The notes: generated by a model not told the origin, from the sequence alone. Numbered from the stretch's first letter, positions 48,255 to 57,307 are shown. The stretch is 64,000 bases of DNA from Oceanobacillus sojae (GCF_007991515.1 NZ_BJYM01000007.1:124001-188000); one strand, 5' to 3'. Translations and numbers: made by a program.

Positions 48255-48935
48255 ATGAGTAAATATTTAGAACCCACGCCCTGGGACAGCCGTAATTTCC
48301 CGCTCGCAACCTATCAATTGACCGAATATAATGAAGATGCATTAAGGGAATCGGCAGATGTTGAGGGGCATTTTACCGTTAAGGTAGACCCGCTCGCAGA
48401 TAAGGCATTACTTCATAAATATGGTTTTTACTATGCAGATACGTTAATGGAGCCCTACTGCTACCGCGATAAATTTTTAAAAGAGCGGGCTGGTGATGTA
48501 TCCTTTCATGAAAATTATAATGCAGATGATATATTAGCTATTGCCGAAGAAGCATTTCAAGGCGGCAGATACCACCGTGATTTTCAAGTACCAAATGAGA
48601 TGGCTGATCTACGTTATCGAAATTGGGTAAAGGACTTAATTGAGCAAAAGCTGATTCTTGCTTATAAGCAGGAGGGGCGTGTGGAAGGCTTCTTTGCTTA
48701 TCAGGAAGAGAATATTCTGCTTTTGGCAATGCATAAAGATATCCGTGGGCAAGGATTTGCCAGTCCTTTTGCAGCCGCATGCGTTAAGGAGCAGTTTGAA
48801 CGGACAGGTAAGGAGCAGCTGATTACATCGATCTCTCCCAGTAATCCGGCATCATTAAATGTCTTTATCGGATTAGGTTTTCGGTTACGGGCGGGTAAGG
48901 ATATTTATCATAAAGTGAATGGTTCCTTCTATTAA
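48255..48935 (+). CDS. Probable dTDP-4-amino-4,6-dideoxygalactose N-acetyltransferase (RffC/WecD-like)
   Basis: A 226-residue protein with a C-terminal GNAT domain: LLLAMHKDIRGQGFASPFAAA is the acetyl-CoA loop and NVFIGLGFRLR the closing strand. The N-terminal EPTPWDSRNFPLATYQL and the RYHRDFQVP...RNWV stretch follow the pattern of RffC/WecD, which acetylates TDP-Fuc4N. Identity is low and would not be safe alone, but the adjacent RffA-like gene supports it. GAGGAAGAGGAG precedes ATG 48255. Confidence 0.75.
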   Translation: MSKYLEPTPWDSRNFPLATYQLTEYNEDALRESADVEGHFTVKVDPLADKALLHKYGFYYADTLMEPYCYRDKFLKERAGDVSFHENYNADDILAIAEEAFQGGRYHRDFQVPNEMADLRYRNWVKDLIEQKLILAYKQEGRVEGFFAYQEENILLLAMHKDIRGQGFASPFAAACVKEQFERTGKEQLITSISPSNPASLNVFIGLGFRLRAGKDIYHKVNGSFY

Positions 48936-48972
48936 AAAGGGTAATGAAATGAAGTGTTAGGGGGAGAGGAAC

Positions 48973-49329
48973 TTGGGTTATTTTTATATTGCCGGAACTA
49001 TTCTATTTACTGTCTATGGACAATTGATTATAAAATGGACAATGGATAGACAGGGAGAACTGCCGGACGGCTTATTTGATAAGTTTTTGTTTTTATTTCA
49101 GCTTGTCTGGAACCCCTGGATACTATCCGGTTTTATTGCAGCATTTTTAGCGGCATTAAGCTGGATGGCAGCTATGACGAAATTTGATATCAGTTACGCT
49201 TATCCGTTTATGAGCCTTTCTTTTGTTCTTGTGTTTATTTTATCTGTTCTTTTATTTGGAGAACCGGTCAGTACACAGAAAATTATTGGCTTTGCTTTTG
49301 TCGTAATAGGTATTCTGATAATGAGGTGA
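48973..49329 (+). CDS. Small SMR/EamA-type membrane protein, probable lipid-linked sugar flippase
   Basis: A 118-residue protein with four hydrophobic helices, opening FYIAGTILFTVYGQLIIKW, as in small multidrug resistance and ArnE/ArnF proteins. The WMAAMTKFDISYAYPFMSLS segment fits the EamA/SMR family (helix 3 of ArnE-like proteins). Between a polyprenyl glycosyltransferase and an aminotransferase it most likely flips the lipid-linked amino sugar outward, as ArnE/F or GtcA do in other systems (inference). The start is TTG 48973 with GGGGAGAGG upstream. The next gene begins four bases later. Confidence 0.75.
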   Translation: MGYFYIAGTILFTVYGQLIIKWTMDRQGELPDGLFDKFLFLFQLVWNPWILSGFIAAFLAALSWMAAMTKFDISYAYPFMSLSFVLVFILSVLLFGEPVSTQKIIGFAFVVIGILIMR

Positions 49330-49333
49330 TACC

Positions 49334-50464
49334 ATGATACCATTCAATAAACCATGCTATATAGGAAAAGAAGATGCAGCAATTAGTGATGCAATATTAA
49401 AACAGAAATTATCAGGAAACGGTACCTATGGGGAAAAATGTATACGCTGGCTCGAAGAAAATATGGGTGTCAAAAAAGCTATGCTTACCCCATCTTGTAC
49501 AGCAGCATTGGAAATGACAGCATTACTGACAGAGATTGGAGAAGGAGATGAAGTTATTATGCCTTCTTATACCTTTGTTTCGACAGCAAATGCGTTTGCT
49601 CTTAGAGGGGCGAAAATTGTCTTTGTTGATGTCGAACCAGGGACAATGAATGTCGACCCGGAGCAAATTGCAGCAGCAATCACAGATAAGACAAAAGTAA
49701 TTGCAGTTGTGCATTATGCTGGTGTTTCCTGTGATATGGACAGCGTCATGGAGCTTGCCGAAAAGTATAAGCTGTGGGTTGTCGAGGATGCAGCGCAAGG
49801 CTTAATGAGCTTTTATAAAGGGAAAGCTTTAGGAACCATTGGACACTTGGGAACCATCAGCTTCCATGAAACTAAAAATTATGTTTGTGGTGAAGGAGGA
49901 GCGTTATATATTAATGATCCTTCCTTAATGGAGCGCGCAGAGGTTATTCAAGAGAAGGGGACGGACCGCTCTCAATTTATCCGTGGAGAAGTGGATAAAT
50001 ACACATGGAGAGATATTGGCTCCTCCTATCTGCTCAGTGAGCTCAATGCTGCTTATCTTTCTGTACAGCTGGAGCATGCAGAAGAAATAAATGAAAATCG
50101 TCTGAGGACGTGGGAAATGTATCAAGAAAGATTGACACCTCTCGCTGAAACAGGAGAAATAGAACTTCCTTCTATCCCGGGAGGCAGGAAGCATAATGCA
50201 CATCTTTTCTTTATTAAAACAAGGGATTCAAATGTTCGCCGACAACTGATCCATTATTTAAAGAAACGTGATATATTAACCGCAACACATTATGTTCCGC
50301 TTCATTCTTCTGTCGCAGGGAAAGAATGCGGCATCTTCTCTGGAGAGGACCAATATACAACGATAGAAAGTGAACGTTTATTACGGCTGCCACTTTACTA
50401 TGGAATAAGTAAAGGGGATGTAGAGTATGTCATTCATAGCATTCAGCAATTTTATGCACAATAA
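49334..50464 (+). CDS. rffA: dTDP-4-amino-4,6-dideoxygalactose transaminase
   Basis: A 376-residue PLP enzyme that closely follows enterobacterial RffA/WecE along its whole length. Shared blocks include AMLTPSCTAALEM, DEVIMPSYTFVSTANAF, RGAKIVFVDV, WVVEDAAQG, SFHETKNY with the PLP lysine Lys181, EKGTDRSQF, VDKYTWRDIGSSYL and TIESERLLRLPL. It aminates dTDP-4-keto-6-deoxyglucose, giving dTDP-Fuc4N. Its end overlaps the start of the next membrane protein gene. Confidence 0.92.
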   Translation: MIPFNKPCYIGKEDAAISDAILKQKLSGNGTYGEKCIRWLEENMGVKKAMLTPSCTAALEMTALLTEIGEGDEVIMPSYTFVSTANAFALRGAKIVFVDVEPGTMNVDPEQIAAAITDKTKVIAVVHYAGVSCDMDSVMELAEKYKLWVVEDAAQGLMSFYKGKALGTIGHLGTISFHETKNYVCGEGGALYINDPSLMERAEVIQEKGTDRSQFIRGEVDKYTWRDIGSSYLLSELNAAYLSVQLEHAEEINENRLRTWEMYQERLTPLAETGEIELPSIPGGRKHNAHLFFIKTRDSNVRRQLIHYLKKRDILTATHYVPLHSSVAGKECGIFSGEDQYTTIESERLLRLPLYYGISKGDVEYVIHSIQQFYAQ

Positions 50465-52118
50465 GTGGATATGGCTGGGCTGTCTTATTTTACTTGCTTA
50501 CTTATCTCCTTATGTGATTTATGGTGAAGATGTACATATTAGAGTCCATGATAATATGGACTCTAATATTGTCTGGTATAAAGTGCTTGCTGAGAGCGGC
50601 TCTATTTTCACTTTAACAGATGTGCAGCTTCCTTATGCAATTGACGGACTTCCACGCAGTGCTTTGCCTTCTGCATTTGATGCAGCACTTTGGCTGTATG
50701 TCCTGTTCGAACCAATCACAGCTTATACTATCAGCCAGACTATTATGCGCTTTGCAGCGTTTTTTGGCATGTACTTATTATTAACACGCTTCGTTGTAAA
50801 AAAAGAGACAACACCCTGGATAACGGTTGGCGTTTCGCTTGCTTTTGCTATGCTTCCCTACTGGCCGTCAGGAGTTCTTTCTATAGCTGGCATGCCGCTT
50901 GCTTTATATGTCTTTTTAATGATTCGGAAATATCGGACAAATGCTCCGAAGCATACTTGGGTATTGCTTCTGCTAATACCGTTTTTTGCGAATTTTGTCC
51001 TCAGCTTTGTTTTCTTTCTGGCGGTAATCGGTGCATTATGGCTGATTGACCGAATCCGTTATAAAGAATGGAATTGGACTTTTTTTACCGCACTGGCAAT
51101 GATGGCGGGTATTTTTCTGATGAAGGATTATTTGCTAATTACATCTATGTTTTTTGATGATAGCTTTACCTCACATCGAGAAGAACTGGAGTTGAGCGGT
51201 AATACGTTTGAACGGAGTTATGAATTGGCATGGGAGAACTTTTTATACGGTCATACGCATGATGAAGCAGTTCAGGCCTATATTATTGTCCCCGTTATTT
51301 TATTGGCCGTCTTGATCGCTTTATTTAAAAATCGGCATCCAAAGTGGCTTTTTGCACTGTTTTTAGCGAATTTGGTATTGTCATTCTGGTATGCATTCTG
51401 GTACTGGGAGGGCTGGCAGCCGCTGAAAGAAAGTATTTCTGTTTTAAATACATTTAATTTTGCACGGATTCATTTCATGGATCCGCCAATTTGGTATATT
51501 GCCTTTGCACTCGCTTTAGGTATCCTCTGGAGGTTTAAAAAAATTGGGAAGCTGATTGTGGTTGCACTTATTATAATGCAATGTGTAATGCTGTTCGGTC
51601 TGACAGAAGAGTTTAAATATAGGGAAGCAAATACCCCGACTTTTAAGGAATTTTACTCAGAGGACTTGTTTACATCCATTAAGGACTATATTGGAGAGGA
51701 TCCAAGTGATTATCGTGTTGTCAGCATCGGCTTACACCCGACAATAGCTCAGTATAATGGATTTTACACCCTGGATACGTATAATAATAGCTTTCCACTC
51801 GAATATAAGCATGCCTTCCGGAAGGTGATTGCCGGCGAACTGGACAAAAGCCCGACCTTAGAAAACTATTTTGATACCTGGGGCGGAAGACTATACATGT
51901 ATTCAGCAGAGCAGGGCAAAGATTATATGTTTACGAAGAACAGAAATGAATCTATTCAGGATTTAGCTATTGATACAGAAGCTTTAAAGAAATTAGGAGG
52001 AGAATATATATTATCCGCTGTTCCGATTGAAAATGCAGAAGATATCGGATTGTCATTGGAGGAAACTTTTGAAGAAAAAGATTCTGTATGGGAAATTTAT
52101 TTATATCACGTAATGTAA
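50427..52118 (+). CDS. Large multi-membrane protein, probable GT-C glycosyltransferase (DUF6044/YfhO-like)
   Basis: A 563-residue protein with roughly ten to twelve hydrophobic helices and a soluble C-terminal part (from about residue 400). Near the N-terminus an extracytoplasmic loop has acidic residues (EDVHIRVHDNMDSNIVWYK) as in GT-C enzymes, which use a loop-1 acidic residue for catalysis. I recall this as the DUF6044 family and functionally compare it with B. subtilis YfhO, which moves a sugar from undecaprenyl phosphate to lipoteichoic acid. Start could be ATG 50427 or ATG 50454. It overlaps rffA and is last in the operon. Confidence 0.75.
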   Translation: MSFIAFSNFMHNKWIWLGCLILLAYLSPYVIYGEDVHIRVHDNMDSNIVWYKVLAESGSIFTLTDVQLPYAIDGLPRSALPSAFDAALWLYVLFEPITAYTISQTIMRFAAFFGMYLLLTRFVVKKETTPWITVGVSLAFAMLPYWPSGVLSIAGMPLALYVFLMIRKYRTNAPKHTWVLLLLIPFFANFVLSFVFFLAVIGALWLIDRIRYKEWNWTFFTALAMMAGIFLMKDYLLITSMFFDDSFTSHREELELSGNTFERSYELAWENFLYGHTHDEAVQAYIIVPVILLAVLIALFKNRHPKWLFALFLANLVLSFWYAFWYWEGWQPLKESISVLNTFNFARIHFMDPPIWYIAFALALGILWRFKKIGKLIVVALIIMQCVMLFGLTEEFKYREANTPTFKEFYSEDLFTSIKDYIGEDPSDYRVVSIGLHPTIAQYNGFYTLDTYNNSFPLEYKHAFRKVIAGELDKSPTLENYFDTWGGRLYMYSAEQGKDYMFTKNRNESIQDLAIDTEALKKLGGEYILSAVPIENAEDIGLSLEETFEEKDSVWEIYLYHVM

Positions 52119-52368
52119 CTGGATTGTAATATTACGCTTGAAAGCATTCGTATGACAGGCTTGGGCAGCTTTTTTCTCTTGATGTGATACAAAACTGTAA
52201 TATTTCGATAACCTTTCTGCAATCTCCAGATGTTACACTGCACTAGGAATTTATATTGTGTTAAATTTATCCTATGATTCACAAAACTGCATAATAAAAA
52301 AGGGTTTTAATGCTTTTTTAAGAGAGAGAGACCTATGTAGTAGTGATGCAGGAACAGGGGGAAAAGAA

Positions 52369-53679
52369 TTGAAGAAATCATTTTTGCTAGCGATAGTAAT
52401 GGTAGTTGGTTTCATGAGTTCCAGTATTGTACCAGTTCAAGCAGAAACTGCTGATGATCTCGAGGGAGTTCGTGATCAGCGTTCGGAAGTCAAGACGGAG
52501 TTGTCTGATTCTGAGCAACAAATTGCTTCAGTGTTAGAAGAATTGGAGCAGTTAAAGAGTGAAATTGCAAGTACAGAAGCAGAATTAGAAGAAAAGCAGC
52601 AGGCGATTGATGAAACAGATCAACAGATTGATGCTTTATTAGAAGATATTTTTGTATTAGAAGATGAAATGTCAGAGCTTGAAGACAAGATCGAGGAACG
52701 TTTTGAAATATTAAAAGACCGTATGAAATCTGTTCAGCATTCCGGTGGAGACATTAATTACTTAGAGGTGCTCTTTGGTGCGCAGAGCTTTGAAGATTTT
52801 ATTTCACGGGCAAATGCAGTCAATAAAATTGCAGATTCAGATGCATCATTAATTGAACAGCAGGAGGAAGATATAGCTTCCTTAGAGGATAAGCGTTCCG
52901 AAGAAGTAGACAAGATGGCTGATTTGAATGATTTAAAAGATGAACAGGCAACTGCAAAAGAGAGTGTTGAACTGGCATTGGCAGATAGTAATGCACAAAA
53001 AGATGAATTAGAAACGAAGCAGGCTGATTTAGAATCACTTGTTGCTGAGCTGGAAATTACTGATTCACAATTGGCATCTTTAGAAGCTGATATACAAGCA
53101 GATATTACTGCTGAAGAGGAAAAAGTAAAGGAAGAAGAAGCAGCTAAGCTTGCAGAAGCTGAAGAAAAAGCAGCGGAAGAAGAAGTAAAAGTTCATCAGG
53201 AAAAAGAAACAAGTGTAGCAGCAAAAACAATTACAAATGATTCAGAAAAAGAAAATGAAGAAGCTCCTGTTGAAAAGGAAGAACCGAAAGAAGAGCCTTC
53301 TGAACCAAAAGAAGAGAAGAGCTCAAATAATGAAGATAAAGTTGGAAAAGAAGAATCAGTAGCAGTTAAAGATGAGCAGAGCTCTGGAAAATCATTTACA
53401 GTGTCATCAACCGCATATACGGCGAACTGCTCTGGATGCAGTGGAATTACTTCAACTGGATTTGATTTAAAACAAAATCCTGGTGCAAAAGTAATCGCTG
53501 TTGATCCAAGTGTTATTCCACTCGGCAGTATTGTAGAAGTGGAAGGTTACGGAGTAGCTGTAGCACGAGATACAGGCGGAGCAATTAAAGGTAATAAAAT
53601 TGATGTTTTCTTTCCAGATACATCTCAAGCGCACAGCTGGGGAAGAAAAGATGTTAAAGTAACGATATTAGAAAGATAA
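52369..53679 (+). CDS. Secreted coiled-coil protein with 3D domain, cell-wall hydrolase
   Basis: A 436-residue exported protein. A signal peptide ends near PVQAETA; residues about 30-280 form a long PcsB/CwlO-like coiled coil; a Glu/Lys-rich low-complexity linker follows. The C-terminal 3D domain (about 345-436) contains SSTAYTANCSGCSG, VIAVDPSVIPLGS, VARDTGGAIKGN and KIDVFF, with the three conserved aspartates of MltA-like lytic transglycosylases. TTG 52369 follows AGGGGGAAAAGAA; a longer frame from 52258 would precede the signal peptide. It probably trims peptidoglycan, like YocH. A half WalR-like box (TGTAAT-N5-GATAAC) lies upstream. Confidence 0.88.
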   Translation: MKKSFLLAIVMVVGFMSSSIVPVQAETADDLEGVRDQRSEVKTELSDSEQQIASVLEELEQLKSEIASTEAELEEKQQAIDETDQQIDALLEDIFVLEDEMSELEDKIEERFEILKDRMKSVQHSGGDINYLEVLFGAQSFEDFISRANAVNKIADSDASLIEQQEEDIASLEDKRSEEVDKMADLNDLKDEQATAKESVELALADSNAQKDELETKQADLESLVAELEITDSQLASLEADIQADITAEEEKVKEEEAAKLAEAEEKAAEEEVKVHQEKETSVAAKTITNDSEKENEEAPVEKEEPKEEPSEPKEEKSSNNEDKVGKEESVAVKDEQSSGKSFTVSSTAYTANCSGCSGITSTGFDLKQNPGAKVIAVDPSVIPLGSIVEVEGYGVAVARDTGGAIKGNKIDVFFPDTSQAHSWGRKDVKVTILER

Positions 53680-53682
53680 ATA

Positions 53683-53722
53683 AAAGCATGTATCCTGAAA
53701 ATAAAGGATACATGCTTTTTGT
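53683..53722. terminator. Terminator after the 3D-domain gene
   Basis: AAAGCATGTATCCT pairs perfectly with AGGATACATGCTTT, followed by T residues; A residues on the other side make it suitable also for the convergent copD gene. Confidence 0.92.
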
Positions 53723-53741
53723 CTATTACGCATACTTTTTA

Positions 53742-54842
53742 TCAGCTGATTACAATACTTTGTATAAAAGCAAAGTATCCCATTATGACAAAGAGAAGCG
53801 ATGTAAGATAAGAAAGTGCAGGATGTCTCTTCGTTTTAAAAATATAAATGTTGGCTGCAAGACACACAGCTGCTAAGCTGATAAAGAAGAAAACAGATCC
53901 GTCTAATACTAAATTTATTCCTGCGCCATCCATAGATCCATCATAAAACATATTCAATATCGGAGCATATCCGCTGTGCGCAATAAGATTTTCAATATGA
54001 AGCGGCGGTGATTGCTCGTTCATAATACCTGTCAGTAATAAGATAAATAGAATAATAAAGAATTCCACTCGTATCCAGGGCTGTGCCTGGAAGGCTGTAT
54101 CAGCTTGTAAACGCCGTTTCATCCATACGCCGTTAAATATGGCATATAGCAATAGCGGGATGATAAATAATTGTTTTAAAAATAAGCTTTGTCCATAAGA
54201 AACTAGAAGAGCGTCGCCATATTGTCTCAAGTCAACAGTGAATTGTGCTAATAGAATACCACTGAGAACGACAATAGCGAAACAGATCAATGCAAATGGA
54301 TGATATCCTTTTATAAAACGCAGCCAGTCGATAGATTTTGGCGCAAACCAGCTTACCATGATCAAGGTTCCAACCCAGGCACTTACCGCAAACATATGGA
54401 TTGAATGCGTTACTGCTCCCGAAACTCCTTCGAATGACCCTGCATGACTTGCCCAGCCAATTCCAATTGCCGTCAGAGCTGTGAAAATAATTCCTGTCCA
54501 TGCCGCTTGTTTACTGTTTGTATCTTTGACAAAAGCAATATAAACGCTGAAAAGAACGCAAATAATAAATAAGAATAACCAGGCATTTCCAATGCGAAAG
54601 GATAATAAGACAGTTTCAAAGCCTGAGCCTAATGAAGTTCGCTTGGCAATATGGCTGATTAGCTGAATAAGCGGAATAAATGCAAATAAGGCAATTCCCC
54701 AAATCGCCGCAAGCTGTAGGTTAGAGGATACTTTGATCTTAATAGAAGAAGTGGCAGGAAGCAATCTGACCAGAAAGCTTCCTGCTAAAAAGGCAAGGCA
54801 AAGGTATAAGAATGTTTCTGTGAAAATGGTTAGATAGAACAT
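53742..54842 (-). CDS. copD: Copper resistance D family membrane protein
   Basis: A 366-residue protein with eight to nine helices. The CopD domain is marked by SHAGSFEGVSGAVTHSIHMF and AVSAWVGTLIMVSW, with histidines suited to copper binding inside the membrane. B. subtilis YcnJ fuses CopC and CopD; here they are separate genes three bases apart. It probably imports or handles copper across the membrane. Confidence 0.9.
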   Translation of the reverse strand: MFYLTIFTETFLYLCLAFLAGSFLVRLLPATSSIKIKVSSNLQLAAIWGIALFAFIPLIQLISHIAKRTSLGSGFETVLLSFRIGNAWLFLFIICVLFSVYIAFVKDTNSKQAAWTGIIFTALTAIGIGWASHAGSFEGVSGAVTHSIHMFAVSAWVGTLIMVSWFAPKSIDWLRFIKGYHPFALICFAIVVLSGILLAQFTVDLRQYGDALLVSYGQSLFLKQLFIIPLLLYAIFNGVWMKRRLQADTAFQAQPWIRVEFFIILFILLLTGIMNEQSPPLHIENLIAHSGYAPILNMFYDGSMDGAGINLVLDGSVFFFISLAAVCLAANIYIFKTKRHPALSYLTSLLFVIMGYFAFIQSIVIS

Positions 54843-54845
54843 ACA

Positions 54846-55421
54846 TTATTTCTTCCTTTTTAGTAATACAATAGCTACAACAGCGATAATTGCAACAAGC
54901 AGAATAGTAATCAGCAGGGTATTTGAATTACTATCCTCTGCTGCTGTATCTTGAACATCACTTTCAGAAGCGGCCTCATTTTCATCAGCCTGTTCTTCCG
55001 TTGCATCTTCATCTTCCTGTCCTTCTGTATCTTCCTCTGTATTTTCATCAGCTGCTGCTTCCTCAATGTCCACTTCAAACGAAAGGGAATCCTCCATCGG
55101 ATGACCATCCACACCAATAATATCCCAACTAAGGGTATATGCTCCATTTTCTAAAGGCTCTGTAACATCAGCAGATAATTCATCATCATTCACAGTAATA
55201 TTATCAAGTGTAATCTCTGTTCCATCCTCTGCTTGTAATTCCAATACAGCACTTTCTTCAATCACTGTTTCAAAATAAAGGGTAACACTGTCTAAAGCTT
55301 CTGTTACTGTTGAGCCTTCCTCTGGATCAGATGTATCAAGATGTGTATGTGCAAAGGCAGGGCTTGCACTGAATACGAATAATAAGGTAACTAGAGCTAA
55401 AGCTCCTGTAAGTTTTTTCAT
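54846..55421 (-). CDS. copC: Copper-binding CopC-domain membrane-anchored protein
   Basis: A 191-residue exported protein. The signal peptide ends in PAFA, leaving mature HTHLDTSDPEEGS with the N-terminal copper-binding histidine; the second site is in VDGHPMEDSLSFEV. An acidic low-complexity linker (about residues 125-160) and a C-terminal membrane helix with a KRKK end follow, so it is tethered outside. GGAG lies before the ATG. copD follows immediately. Confidence 0.92.
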   Translation of the reverse strand: MKKLTGALALVTLLFVFSASPAFAHTHLDTSDPEEGSTVTEALDSVTLYFETVIEESAVLELQAEDGTEITLDNITVNDDELSADVTEPLENGAYTLSWDIIGVDGHPMEDSLSFEVDIEEAAADENTEEDTEGQEDEDATEEQADENEAASESDVQDTAAEDSNSNTLLITILLVAIIAVVAIVLLKRKK

Positions 55422-55616
55422 AATGTTTTTCTCCTTTTTATTGAATTAAATATAATTTCTTCAAACCTAAGCTTACAAAAGAATAAGACGAGTAACAAGT
55501 CTAATCAAAGTAAAATAATCACATTTTTATAAACTATGAACAATTGATGACAATGCTTTTTCTGATAAACTATAGTAGACTAATGAATATAACTTAATTT
55601 TACAAGGGGGATAATA

Positions 55617-56672
55617 ATGAGTAGTTTTCCCAATATAGAAGAAACAATGATATTAATTAAAGAGTTGGTATCGATACCAAGTCCGTCCGGCTACACAAAG
55701 GATGCGATTCAATTTATTGAACAGCGGTTGGAGAAGAGCAATGTAGAGATGAAAAGAAATCGTAAAGGCGGTCTGATTGCGACGTTACGAGGGAAAAATA
55801 CGTCTAAGCACCGCTTCTTGACAGCTCATATAGACACATTAGGGGCAATCGTCAAAGAAATAAAAACAGATGGCCGTTTGAAAATACAAGTTATCGGCGG
55901 CTTTCCACTTAACTTTGTAGAAGGGGAATACTGTACTATTCACACAGTAAGCGGGAAAAAATATACAGGTACGATTTTAATGCATCAAACTGCTGTTCAT
56001 GTATATCGGAAAGCCGGTGAGCTGAAAAGAGATACAGAAAATATGGAAGTGCGGATTGATGAAGTGGTAAAGAGTGAGGAAGATACTCGTAAATTGGGCA
56101 TTGAAATTGGTGATTTCATCTCCTTTGACCCGCGGGTGGAAAAAACGGAATCTGGCTTTATCAAATCCCGTCATTTGGATGATAAAGCAAGTGCTGCTAT
56201 CCTGATCAAAGTGATTGAAAAGCTTGCGGCAGATCAAAAGGAACTGCCATATACAACGCATTTCCTTTTTTCCAATAATGAAGAAATCGGCTATGGCGGC
56301 AATTCTAATATTTCGCCGGAAACAGTAGAATATTTAGCAGTTGATATGGGAGCTATTGGGGATGGCCAAAGAACGGATGAATACACGGTATCCATTTGTG
56401 TGAAGGATGCTTCAGGTCCATACCATTACGGTCTCCGCAATCATCTCACTGAAATTGCGAAAGCCAACGAGATTGAGTATAAATTAGATATTTATCCTTA
56501 TTACCAATCTGATGCCTCAGCAGCCATTCATGCCGGCCATGATGTCATTCATGGACTTATTGGTCCGGGGATTGATGCATCACATGCATTTGAACGTACA
56601 CATGAATTGTCTCTCAAGCACACAGAGAATTTAGTTTATCATTATGTTCAGTCAGAAATGGTAGAGGGATAA
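55617..56672 (+). CDS. M42 family metallopeptidase
   Basis: A 351-residue cytoplasmic aminopeptidase of the FrvX/YsdC family. Metal ligands and catalytic residues are visible: His71 and Asp73 in AHIDTLG, the Asp pair in SRHLDDKAS, the catalytic Glu pair in SNNEEIGYGG, Asp in AVDMGAIG and a C-terminal His in ASHAFERTH. These enzymes form large tetrahedral complexes that trim peptides. AAGGGGGATAAT precedes ATG 55617. Monocistronic with a terminator. Confidence 0.93.
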   Translation: MSSFPNIEETMILIKELVSIPSPSGYTKDAIQFIEQRLEKSNVEMKRNRKGGLIATLRGKNTSKHRFLTAHIDTLGAIVKEIKTDGRLKIQVIGGFPLNFVEGEYCTIHTVSGKKYTGTILMHQTAVHVYRKAGELKRDTENMEVRIDEVVKSEEDTRKLGIEIGDFISFDPRVEKTESGFIKSRHLDDKASAAILIKVIEKLAADQKELPYTTHFLFSNNEEIGYGGNSNISPETVEYLAVDMGAIGDGQRTDEYTVSICVKDASGPYHYGLRNHLTEIAKANEIEYKLDIYPYYQSDASAAIHAGHDVIHGLIGPGIDASHAFERTHELSLKHTENLVYHYVQSEMVEG

Positions 56673-56683
56673 TAGAACGAAAC

Positions 56684-56719
56684 AATAAGATCGGGGTACT
56701 CAACCTGGTCTTATTTTTT
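56684..56719 (+). terminator. Terminator of the M42 peptidase gene
   Basis: AATAAGATC-GGGG pairs imperfectly with CCTGGTCTTATT, followed by a T run. Confidence 0.8.
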
Positions 56720-56887
56720 GTGCATAAAACCTCAACTGACGTTTATTAACTAACTTATTTCTCTAGAATAGTGCTGTTTAATAATAAAAATTTCAATAGA
56801 TGAAACTCTTTGTACATAAGGGTTTCTTTACAAAAATAGATGATTAATTACAAAAAGCAAGTTGACTTTTTAAAGTTTATGTTATAT

Positions 56888-56911
56888 GGTTAGTTACATA
56901 AGTAATTAACC
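56888..56911 (+). promoter_or_regulatory. Palindromic operator for the GntR regulator
   Basis: GGTTAGTTAC-ATAA-GTAATTAACC is a 24-base palindrome with one mismatched pair, 18 bases before the gntR start and downstream of a TTGACT hexamer (56861 region). Position and size fit autoregulation by the GntR protein. Confidence 0.75.
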
Positions 56912-56929
56912 AATTAAGGGATGAGGCTA

Positions 56930-57307
56930 ATGAAAAAAGAATTGGATGAAAACAAACCGATTTTTCTGCAGATAAAAGAACAAATTGAAGATTCTATTAT
57001 TGACGGTTCATTGAACAGTGGAGAACGTGCACCTTCCACAAATGAGTTTGCTAAATTTTATCAGATTAATCCGGCAACTGCTGGAAAAGGAATCAATGAG
57101 CTTGTCTCAGAGGGTATTTTGATAAAGAAACGGGGTGTTGGCATGTTTGTGACAGATGAAGCAAAAGGGATTGTCATTGAAAAAAGAAAACAGACTTTTT
57201 ATGAAAATTATTTACTTCCAATGAAAAAGGAAGCACAGAAGCTGGAGATGGATAGGCAAGAATTGATCAATATGCTTAACCGGGAGGATGAAGCAAATGG
57301 AAATTAA
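56930..57307 (+). CDS. GntR family regulator, YtrA subfamily
   Basis: A 125-residue regulator. The winged helix covers residues 10-75 (IFLQIKEQIEDSIIDGSL, RAPSTNEFAKFYQINPATAGKGI, LVSEGILIKKRGVGMFV). The short C-terminal helical tail without effector domain defines the YtrA group, which controls neighbouring ABC transporters. ATG 56930 follows GGGATGAGG. It overlaps the ABC ATPase gene by 11 bases. Confidence 0.92.
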   Translation: MKKELDENKPIFLQIKEQIEDSIIDGSLNSGERAPSTNEFAKFYQINPATAGKGINELVSEGILIKKRGVGMFVTDEAKGIVIEKRKQTFYENYLLPMKKEAQKLEMDRQELINMLNREDEANGN

